Source: Forficula auricularia
Lineage: Eukaryota > Arthropoda > Insecta > Dermaptera > Forficulidae
NCBI GenBank assembly: GCA_024734495.1
Contig: JALMQS010000681.1
Location: 4,589,353 to 4,653,352 of the forward strand
DNA length: 64,000 bases
Reading direction: 5' to 3'
Positions 56,038 through 64,000 of this stretch are shown here, piece after piece. The notes under the pieces were generated by a model that searched no databases, was not told the origin of the DNA, and worked only from the letters and a program-made list of their open reading frames with translations. Each line of letters opens with the position of its first letter. Within the stretch, counting starts at the first letter, position 1. Both the position numbers and the translations under genes were made by a program.

Positions 56038-57165
56038 AAAAATTGAGCAAAACCATGACTTTTTTCTTTACAAAAGAGTCTTAATGAGTGAACATCGAAA
56101 AAAATATTTCACCAGATATTAATGATCTTTTCAAAATTTCTGTTAGATAGTAGGTTACCAAATTTCCTTTTACAGTTCCTTATACTTGAGCATCAATAGG
56201 CCATTATGTAGATATAAATTATTATTATTATTATTTTAATGATATTGAAGCGAGAAGGATTTACAGCAAGAATATGCAGCTCTTATAAGCCTCGATTGGC
56301 ACCTGAAGCGAAAAGAAGAAGAAAGTATTGTTAAAAAATAATAATTTCTTAAATTTTCATTCATAGTTTACCTATAGAATCAAAAACAACATTAATATAT
56401 ATATTAATAATAGTAGTGACAATGATTAATGATAAAGTAAAAATTCAAAGAATTTCGATGTATAAAATGTATTGATTATGCTTGTTCACTGACCCAGTTT
56501 CGTAGGCAGTTTTAATTTGTGTAATTTATATGAAATAAACATGAAATGTGATATTTCAGTGCAAGTGAATTTTGTTCCCAAGTGTTTTTCTAACTCTTTT
56601 TTTATTTTGCTTGGTTTTTTTCCATTTACCATATAATGAAATGGTCCTAAAATATACTTTTGCCATTTTGCACTCCAAATTTATACAAAGCACCGCTCTC
56701 AGTATTAACGATTATATAGTCAAAATTCCAATCAAATTTGAAAAATGTTGAAGATACTCTCTTCCTCCTACACAGTAACAAATATTCAACAAAGATTTCA
56801 TCCTTTTTTAATAAGATACAAGCACATATATTTTTTAATATGTCTTTTAAAAAATTATTATATACTCACGAACTCACGTGCAAAGAATGAATTCACCTCC
56901 CTTGCGAGATGTTAAATGTAATTTTCAATTTTAAATATAAATAATTTTATATTAATATAAATTATACCGTATTAAAGCCAAAGATTAAAGATTAAATCAA
57001 TATGTTTTACATCAAAAGTCATATCCAGTTAATTTTTAATTATTTTTACAGTGAAAGCAAAGATTTAAGTATCTTTTGGAGTGTCTTTTTTTGAAAAATA
57101 TGGAAATTATTTCAAAAATCAACCCAGACCTATAATATTAATAAATGAATTCAACTTTTAAGGAC
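56038..57165. other. AT-rich stretch, no gene seen
   Basis: (TTA)n at 56220-56236. Nothing else recognisable. Confidence 0.45.
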
Positions 57166-57434
57166 CAATCATAGATTTTAGAGAAAATATTTTTTCATTG
57201 CAAATCAGAGAGGATCGTCCCCTTAGGAATCGAACCCAAGCGCTAACTAAGCTTGCCGGGCCGTTAGCTTTAGCTATAATACTTATATATGTTGCATGTC
57301 AGAAAGAGATTTGTCTTAAGGGTTTGTCTAACGGCCCGGCAAGCTTAGTTAGCGCTTGGGTTCGATTCCTAAGGGGACGATCCTCTCTGATATACAATGT
57401 AAAAATATTTTCTCTAAAATCTATGATTGGTCCT
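57166..57434. repeat. Near-perfect inverted pair of SINE copies
   Basis: Arms of about 105 bp (57166-57272 and 57332-57434). The plus-strand arm reads CTAACGGCCCGGCAAGC, GTTAGCGCTTGG, B box GGTTCGATTCC, then AAGGGGACGATCCTCTCTGA. The spacer is 59 bp. Arms differ only at a few places, so the pair is young or homogenised. The flanking ACCAATCATAGATTTTAG / CTAAAATCTATGATTGGT belongs to the arms. An open frame through it is chance. Confidence 0.85.
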
Positions 57435-57718
57435 TAAAATTTAAATTCATTTTTAAATTATTTTATTTGGATTGAAAAATGAGGAAAAATGAAAATTTTG
57501 GAGGTTGGATATTATTCAAATTCAACAAAAAATAAATAAATAAATAAAACAATAATAAAAGTTTATTTAAGCATTTTTTAATATCTAGTATTGCCCCTCC
57601 CCTTTTTTAGAAAAACTATTTAAATTTCTAATAAATTACATACAATGTATCAATAAAATAATGAAAAGAGAGTGATTTCATTTCTTTGCTCGTGATTGTA
57701 ATAGATAGATATGTATAA

Positions 57719-58071
57719 CAAGTGGCATACTTAGGGGGGGGGGGGGGCGGTGCGGTCCGCACCGGGCGGCACATATTTTGGGGCGGCATTTTTTATATAT
57801 AGTTATAGTTGTAAAAAACAACCTGTTCACTTCATTTGCTAACTATTCGAATTTCACGAATTATGAATTACTATATGATTTCGAATATTTTTCCTCGAGT
57901 CAAGTCATCTAGGGTAGAAAATACACAACTATTTTAATCTTATAATTTAATGTTTTGGCAACATCTTTTTTCAATTGATATTATAATATGTCGATATCCT
58001 TTGTTTTACGCCCCAAACCCAGTTGCGAGCGTGATGGGCGCCTTTTTCGCCACGGTCTCGTTACTGCACTG
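57719..58071. mobile_element. hAT-like element with G-run
   Basis: Starts CAAGTGGCATACTTAGG, then a run of G, CGGTGCGGTCCGCACC and GGGCGGCAC; it ends TTCGCCACGGTCTCG, TTACTGCACTG. Flanks ATGTATAA and ATGTTAAC match in 5 of 8 positions. The style is that of common hAT MITEs. No coding frame. Confidence 0.5.
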
Positions 58072-58470
58072 ATGTTAACAATGGCTTGCGATCTACCTTT
58101 GATGGTGAATAGAGATAAGAATAAAATATTAAAAACATATTAGATTTGCAATATATTTATTTAATAAGAAATAAAATAAAACTAACACTCAAATCTTTAT
58201 ACATATGCATACAAAAAGATCAATAAGAGTTTAAGACTTTTCTGTAAAAGGTCATATTTAGGAGTATATAGCGACAAAGATCGAAGAAAGAAGATCAACT
58301 ATAAATCGTCACGCGATCGACAGGTTGGCCCCTGTTCTATAGGATAAAGTATTGTTTTCAATTGAAAAAGACATTTCTACTTCCCTAGTATAGCAAATTT
58401 AAATCACAATATTTCTTTAATATTCAATTGTTTGACCTGTAATGGTAGATTGGTCGAAATATCCTTACAT

Positions 58471-58577
58471 TCCTAGTAGCACAATGTTTCAACCTATATA
58501 GTGCCTATATAGATTTCGAGAATATATATAGCCCCTATATAGTTACTATATAGTTCGAAACATTGTGCTACTAGGGA
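58471..58577. mobile_element. 107-bp MITE
   Basis: Perfect inverted ends TCCTAGTAGCACAATGTTTC and GAAACATTGTGCTACTAGGGA (one end base aside). The middle repeats CTATATAG. No clear duplication. Non-coding. Confidence 0.75.
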
Positions 58578-58589
58578 TATGAATCATTA

Positions 58590-58715
58590 AGTCCGGATTC
58601 AAGCCCGGCACACTGCGAAAATCTGACCTGCTATAATTTGACCCCTACGCCAAACGAGACACACACACAACATATACACATAAACACACATATGAAAAAT
58701 ATATATTCACTTAGG
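58590..58715 (+). repeat. tRNA-derived SINE tail
   Basis: CGGATTCAAGCCCGGC (B-box-like), CTGCTATAATTTGACCCCTAC, then a CA-rich stretch. It matches the SINE at 24.45 kb. The head is decayed. Confidence 0.5.
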
Positions 58716-58734
58716 ATCTGACCAAATAAGCATT

Positions 58735-59690
58735 GTTCCAGAAGACGTACAAAAATAAACTGATGTGATTATCCACATGACTTTACCATACAACCTGCCC
58801 CATCTCTTATATTTAATATTAAAAAAATAAAATTATAATCATTTTAAAAAGAAACACCCCCCCCCCCTCTAAATTTCGGGCTCATTATCTCTTTATAAAT
58901 GAGAATCTTCTAATGTAAATATCAGCCTTCTCGATTTTGTTTGAAAATTTTATTATTTTAAATTATTTTGGACTCGCCCTCCCCTTTACTACCAATTTCG
59001 CCTACTGAATTATTTTCATAAGGTCATGTATGGTGCGAAATTTCATACAAATTGATCAAAGTTTCATGAAGTTATATTGATAAGTCTATTTTTGAAGCTC
59101 CTCCACATTTATAACTCTCCTTTTTACTTTCACATTTATATTCTATAGAATACACTACTGTGAAGTATTGCGATCGCCTGCCTCGGTCTTGACTTTGAGA
59201 GCTTTTATCTCAGAAATGAAAAAAGTTAATTTTATTTTGTAACTTCTAGTTTTTATTATAGCTCTTATAATATAGTAAATTCCATCTTTCTTGTTTTTTT
59301 TTTGTTTGAAAATCTTATAATTTTAATTTTTAAGATCCCCCCCCCCTTTAATTTTTGGTTCGATTTCAACCAAAATCTAATCAACTCTTAATCTCAATAT
59401 AAAGAATCTACATGTGAAATTTCTTTTTGATATTCATACTTGTTTTTGAGCTAGAGCGTACACAAAATTTGCTAACGTGTTAACTAAAGTACTAACCTAC
59501 CAACTTACTAACAGTTATTTTGACAAAATAATTAATATCTCGTAAAATATCATTTTTTCGATGTTCACACACAGGACTTTTTTGTTGTTGGTTTTGCCCA
59601 ATTCAAAAAAACGAAGCAAAAAACAACACTTTTTTCATCCATGATTATTATAATTGAACATACCCTGATGGTAAAGTAAAAAAATTGTCA
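58735..59690. repeat. ACTTTACCATAC-family copy with an embedded repeat
   Basis: AAATAAACTGATGTGATTATCC, GACTTTACCATACAACCTG and ATGAGAATCTTCTAATGTA match 43540-43770. The right part (GTGAAATTTCTTTTTGATATTC, TTTGAGCTAGAGCG, AACATACCCTGATGGTAAAGT) matches the right half of 55379-56037. The segment 59125-59255 is the inverted copy of the repeat at 40845-40985, with ACTTTCACATTTATATTC and GATCGCCTGCC. The left TIR is missing. Confidence 0.65.
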
Positions 59691-60109
59691 AAAAGTAATG
59701 GTTTTTATTCAGCGCCTGAGGACGCAACCGACTAATCAGAATGAGCCATTTGACTGCATAACCTAGTCTACCAGGCGGCGCTACATTTTTTCCTACCCAG
59801 TCTGGAGGATAGAGTGGTTTTTAAACTACTTCTCTCTTTATATTTCAACAATTTTCAAAAACTTTTTCTTCATATTTCCTGAGAGCTTTAGATAGATTAT
59901 ATGTATATATATTTTCCTAATTAGAAAGTGAAAGAAAAATTTTTTTACTAAACCTAATATAAAATTACAGTAGGTAATGATTACTTTCATTCTGAAACTT
60001 TTGGGTCCAGGCACGTTATAAATTTACATGAAGCTAAAAATTTTTTTTATTTTTGACAAGGCATGGTTCGATCACATATGTGTACCGCATTTTGTGTATA
60101 ACTCCTAAT

Positions 60110-60151
60110 TAACTGAAGATGGCCAAATAAAATTCAGGCCGAAACGTTTTA
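60110..60151 (+). ncRNA. Hammerhead-like motif of a PLE tail
   Basis: CTGAAGA (60113), spacer T, GGCC, 12-nt loop, GGCC, GAAACGTT. Stem II has four perfect pairs, UH is UU, and stem I can form three pairs (TAA with TTA). It is followed by TTTTATTAAAGG and a unique tail. No protein remnant upstream. Confidence 0.6.
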
Positions 60152-60899
60152 TTAAAGGTGTTTTATTGAACCCATCTTTGGCTGATACCTCCTCCATCAT
60201 CTAGTACAGTTTCATCACAGCCACGAACTCTAACAATACTAACAATATTGCAGTAGGTTCTTTAGAAGTATACTTACCTAGTATTGGACCAGTTTGTTTT
60301 TTATGCCTTTCTCATTGCAATAGATGACAATTTCAAAAAAAGATGATTTCTTCATTTTTGAAAGGTAAGTTCAGAGAAAACCCAAAATATAAACAATTGT
60401 TATTCTTTTGAAAACTAAAAATATTTTAGCTCCATTATTTTGAGTTATCGGAAGAATCGGAATCACACATATTATGGCTGAAAATTGGATATGATAATTT
60501 TAATATGACTTCTCATCTCGTTTTTGAAATTTTGAAATTTAGGTACTGCTTCCATCGCAAATTAGATTGAATTACTTATATATTCGGTGAAGTGAAAGTA
60601 AAATGAAAATAAAATTGTGTCTCCGTGTTGTCACTTTGTATTTTCGTAAATCAATTTAAGTTTTATTATTTAATTATACTAAAACTTTTTAATAGGAAAG
60701 TGAAATGCATGACTTGTTGAAAGTTATAAATAATGATATAAATAATTTATACGAGTATATTAATAAATAAAGCTCGAATATAACATAAATTAATCTAATA
60801 AAACTCATATGCTATATATATTATATGGGTGTAATTATTTATTCGAATTAGTGATCTTTTTCAACTCTGGGAGAGCGAAATAATATTTATTCTAGATAT

Positions 60900-61508
60900 G
60901 ATTAATTTTTAATGGTGAACTAATAAATCCCAATTTTTACTATTGTCCTACAATTTTATATTTTGGTACAAAAAATAATATAAATGAACTACAGTTACTA
61001 CAAAATAAGTGTATGAGGATTATTTTGAAATGCGATAAACATACACCAATTAGAACGATGCTAGATTGCCTAGGTTTTTTGAATGTGAGTGATTTCCTGT
61101 ACGTACAAACAATGTGCTTTGTCTACAAATTGTATCACAGGGAATTACCACAGTATTTGGAATTCACAATAGTGAATGAAATACATGGACATTATACCAG
61201 ACATAATGATAGGATATATGTGCATAAGGTAAATAGAGAATCGACTAAAAACTCACTTTACTTCAGGGGGCTTGAGGAATTCAATTGTCTGCCCTCTGTT
61301 GTAAAAAATTCAACAAATTTAACATTATTTAAACTTAATTTAAGGAAACATATTAGTGAAAATGTTACATAGACATTAGAACTTATTATAGTGTAATATT
61401 ATGTATTTTAATGTTAAATATTATGTTGTATATTATAGTGCAATGATTTGTACGTTTAATGTATTGTAGTGTATATATGTATGTAAATACATTTAAAATT
61501 TAAATAAA
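60900..61508 (+). pseudogene. LINE C-terminal fragment, Jockey/CR1-type
   Basis: The plus-strand frame continues upstream of the ATG at 61013: CPTILYFGTKNNINELQLL, then QNKCMRIILKCDKHTPIRTM, LDCLGFLNVSDFLYVQTM, YTRHNDRIYVH, GLEEFNCLPSVVKNSTNLT and LNLRKHIS, stop at 61370-61372. This is the region after the RT in Jockey/CR1-like non-LTR retrotransposons. The RT and endonuclease are absent, so it is a 5'-truncated insertion. The 3' UTR ends in (TAAA)n (AAATAAATAAATAAAC, near 61508). The remaining frame is intact, so the insertion is not very old. Confidence 0.85.
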
Positions 61509-61514
61509 TAAATA

Positions 61515-61690
61515 AACATCCTTTTTAGGGTTCCGTTTAAAACGTAAAACAGGACCCTATTACTGCAGGTATATAGTCTGTCTGTTTGTCTGTAATAGCA
61601 TTGTAGCTCGTAAACTAAAGATAATACAAACTTAAAATTTATAAGTTATTTTTTATCTCAAATTATGGTAAAATTGTATTAAAATTTCAA
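61515..61690 (+). repeat. TAGGGTTCCG-type interspersed repeat
   Basis: TAGGGTTCCGTTTAAAACG, AAACAGGACCCTATTACTG, GTCTGTCTGTTTGTCTG, then GTAGCTCGTAAACTAAAG and ATTTATAAGTTAT. A diverged partial copy is at 63236-63385. Repeats with GTTCCGT, GGACCCTATTAC and tandem GTCTGTC are widespread in insects. The class is unknown to me. Confidence 0.65.
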
Positions 61691-61794
61691 TTAAATTTCA
61701 GTGATGGTCGATTTTATGTGAGGTAAAAAATAAAAAAATATTAAAGGAAATGAATTTAGGTAAAATCAAAGATTTTAATAGATATCTTTATATT

Positions 61795-61900
61795 GCTTGT
61801 AGAAGGGTCCTGCCCTCTCAGGAGTTGAACCCAAGCACTAGTTTGCTTTCCGGGCAACTATTCAGACCCTTGAGACAATCACCTCCAAACTCCATTAAAC
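61795..61900 (-). repeat. tRNA-derived SINE
   Basis: On the minus strand: TCAAGGGTCTGAATAGTTGC, CCGGAAAGCAAACTAGTGC, B box TGGGTTCAACTCC, then GAGAGGGCAGGACCC. Diverged member of the family at 57.2 kb. Confidence 0.65.
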
Positions 61901-62720
61901 ACTCATTTCTTTTCATTTAAAAAATATTTTTTATCATAGAGGGTCGGATATCCATGCAAAAATATATTCAAGCAAAATTAGGTTTATATTTTATTTTTTA
62001 TTTTAGTTCGATTTAAAATGACAAGGTGAGAGAGCTTTAAATTGCCCGTTTTTTAAGTGATTTTTGTATCTGTCTTGTGTTTAGAAAAGGCAAAAATTAA
62101 AATTTTGAAAAAATTCTACGAATTCATTCATTCCTTCCTTATCAACGAGAAATAAGAATGAAATTGATCTGTCAAGTATCTTGAGAGTTGTAAGGTAGGG
62201 AACCGGCCCGTTCGCACTTGAGCTGCTTATTTAATGTTATTCAAGGCGATAGTATTTTTTCCTCAGAATTCAAGTCCCATATTCTTTTACGTTGTTTGTT
62301 TGGATATTTTTCTGTGATAGTTAAATTAGCTAACGGTCGGAGTATATCATCTAAAGCTTAACCTGAAAATATCTGCACTCTCCTCGGAGGGAACTAGTTA
62401 TTTCTGTTAGCCTGCAATGTAGTAATGGCAGTTGTAAGATTAAATCAAATGATTTTTGAAATTTTAGAGACTGGAATATTGAAAAAAATGCTTTGAGAGA
62501 ATCGAATATTGGATGTTTTCTAAGGTCACCAGGCATCACTATTTCTCGTGGCGAACATTTGTTAGAGAGAAAAATTACCTCAGGAGAAAGGACGTTACGT
62601 AAAATCTATAGGTACTTTATCATTTTAAATATTAAATTCAAAATCAATCAATGTTTAATTTTTGAGATTAAAATAATATTACCATATTTCTAGATGTATA
62701 TTTAAGTTGAAAAGTTTTTG

Positions 62721-62960
62721 TTTTGCCGAGAGTAGCAGAGTTGTTGATTCACAAAGAGAAACAAAGAGGTTGTACTCTGCTTGATGCAAATAAACATACA
62801 CACATATATATCGAGATGATATATCTGTATATATATATTATTTATTTGTTTGAGACAAACACAAACAAATAAATAATATATATACAGATATATCATCTCG
62901 ATATATATGTGTGTATATTTATTTGCATCAAGCAGAGGACAACCTCTTTGTTTCTCTTGT
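62721..62960. repeat. Inverted pair of PLE terminal repeats
   Basis: Left arm TTTTGCCGAGAGTAGCAGAG, AACAAAGAGGTTGTACTCTG, GATGATATATCTGTATATA; the right arm (62857-62960) inverts all but the first block. The loop is only a few bases (GAGACAAACA). Same family as 13259-14136, but without the hammerhead-like part. The arms are nearly identical. Intervals 61901-62720 and 62961-63235 hold nothing recognisable. Confidence 0.75.
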
Positions 62961-63235
62961 GTATATTTAAGTATGTATTAAATTGATAAAGTATATTTTA
63001 AAAGCAAACAATGCTTCTACGTATAACTAGAGGAAAAAGATTACAGACTTCAAGACCCATTGTCCTCAAATTTGGAAAATAATTTTGAAAACTGAAACAT
63101 GGCACAAAAGTACAGGTTTATAATTTTTTGGATTAAATTTTAGTAATATTTTTAATTGTATTTGAATATTAGATTGTTCTTTAGACATGATAAGTGCAAG
63201 TCAACTGTTATTGCTAAGCAAAGAAAAGTCAGGAT

Positions 63236-63385
63236 ATTTTATTATATTATCAGCCTCCTTCTTTACTTCGAAAAGGGACCTTATCGATGTAGATTCAATG
63301 TCTGTATAACTGTCTCTCAGAAAATTGTAGCTTTTAAACTAAATATAACCTAAACTTGAAATTTGCAAGTTATATACTCTCAACA
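63236..63385 (+). repeat. Diverged copy of the TAGGGTTCCG-type repeat
   Basis: AAAAGGGACCTTATCGATG, GTCTGTATAACTGTCTCTC, ATTGTAGCTTTTAAACTAAA and AAATTTGCAAGTTATAT follow the order of 61545-61655. Confidence 0.55.
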
Positions 63386-63489
63386 GCAAAAAAACACTTG
63401 ATAATTTTTATTTTTTTATTTTTTGATAAAATGAATTAAAATAAATTTTCTCATAAAATAAAAGAACCAAAATATATTGAATAATTGAG

Positions 63490-63760
63490 TGGATATTGAT
63501 GAGGCAGTCCAAAAAAAGAAGAATATAATTTATACTATCTTTATATTCATTATTGTTCCTGCCAGTGAAAGAGGAGACAGAGGAGAATGTCACATTGGAT
63601 TTCCTTCATTGACTTTTCAAAACCCTGAAGAAGGAGGGAATAGCCTCCGAAACGTCGGTTTATGAATAAAGATACTATAAATTTTCTTCTTCTTGTTTTG
63701 GACTGCCTCAACAATATCCATTCAATTTCACTTATCAGTCCGTCTCCAAAAATTACTCCA
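63490..63760 (+). repeat. PLE terminal repeat with inverted partner
   Basis: Outer arms GATATTGATGAGGCAGTCC, TATACTATCTTTATATTCAT (63495-63550) and the inverse TATGAATAAAGATACTATA, GGACTGCCTCAACAATATCC (63661-63720). The plus copy continues ATTCAATTTCACTTATCAG, then TCCGTCTCC. It is the best member of the family at 1-240, 19.9 and 30.15 kb. The remaining 63761-64000 is AT-rich. Confidence 0.8.
63620..63661 (+). ncRNA. Hammerhead ribozyme-like motif, best copy
   Basis: Stem I AAACC (63620-63624) pairs with GGTTT (63657-63661). Core CTGAAGA (63625-63631), one extra A, stem II GGAGG (63633-63637) with CCTCC (63644-63648) around loop GAATAG, then GAA (63649-63651), ACGT and C at 63656 as the H17 position. 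CUGANGA, GAAA and UH of the hammerhead consensus are all present. Deviations are the single extra A between A9 and stem II and a stem III that is just AC/GU without a loop, which could pair only in a dimer. Hammerheads in PLEs are known; activity here is inferred only. Confidence 0.6.
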
Positions 63761-64000
63761 ATCTTATATTGAATAATAGAAATAATTTAAAAAGTTAACA
63801 CTTTTGATTAATTCATGGAAACTTAATATTATATCGAAAATAAAAAAAATGAATTTAATGAAAATCGATCATTTATTTGTCTTCGAAACTGTTCGTACTT
63901 TTATCGTATAAAACCTCATATACGAGACATAAAGAGACATTTTTTTAATTAATCATGTTTTTTTTATTTTAATTGATAACTGTTACAAGTTTCTTTTTTT

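Noticed and set aside
57198..57437. 79-codon frame
   Set aside because: It lies entirely within an inverted SINE pair; its symmetry explains the open frame.
1..64000. CRISPR arrays, operons, bacterial promoters or ribosome binding sites
   Set aside because: No regular direct-repeat/spacer pattern and no prokaryotic gene arrangement. The repeat content is eukaryotic.

Overview
This is an AT-rich eukaryotic window with no prokaryotic gene organisation and no intact host gene that I can recognise. Nearly everything identifiable is a transposable element or a repeat: Penelope-like retroelement (PLE) remnants, decayed LINE fragments, tRNA-derived SINEs, several hAT elements with 8-bp target duplications, pogo/Tigger-like MITEs with TA duplications, and TTAA-flanked MITEs. 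This mixture, and the AT-rich intergenic texture, point to an arthropod, most probably an insect. The order cannot be fixed from the sequence alone.

Layout. 0-6 kb: inverted pair of PLE terminal repeats at the left edge, hAT end, Tigger-like MITE, an 0.8-kb palindrome with a TTAA MITE in one arm, and a decayed LINE reverse transcriptase on the minus strand (4.5-5.4 kb). 6.3-6.6 kb: an exon-like open frame, the best candidate for non-transposon coding sequence. 6.9-15.5 kb: two copies of a repeat ending in CCGACTTC, a hAT element with a nested TA element, Tigger-like MITEs, and two PLE inverted pairs. 17.8-19.2 kb: a 1.4-kb palindrome. 20.5-22.1 kb: an almost identical 0.82-kb tandem duplication. 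23.9-31.6 kb: SINEs, a hAT element with a perfect target duplication, a third Tigger-like family and PLE tails. 32.6-39.3 kb: three more long palindromes (one with a SINE at its apex), a GIY-YIG remnant, and a second TTAA MITE expanded by nested insertions. 42.3-50.6 kb: nested hAT elements, a PLE GIY-YIG pseudogene joined to its tail, and a hAT element holding a long LTR-like insert. 53-64 kb: more PLE pairs, SINE pairs, TIR elements, a Jockey/CR1-type LINE C-terminus and a PLE tail with a well-formed hammerhead-like fold.

Two themes stand out. First, PLE tails repeatedly carry a motif of the form CUGANGA-N-stem-GAAA-(AC..GU)-H. Its stem II sequences differ between copies but stay paired, as expected of hammerhead ribozymes, which are known from PLEs. 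Second, inverted (head-to-head) pairing is pervasive: about twenty palindromes of 0.1-1.4 kb, made from PLE tails, SINEs and unclassified foldback units. In two of them a MITE sits in one arm while the other arm keeps the empty target site. Many apparent open frames here are chance frames in repeats and are not listed.
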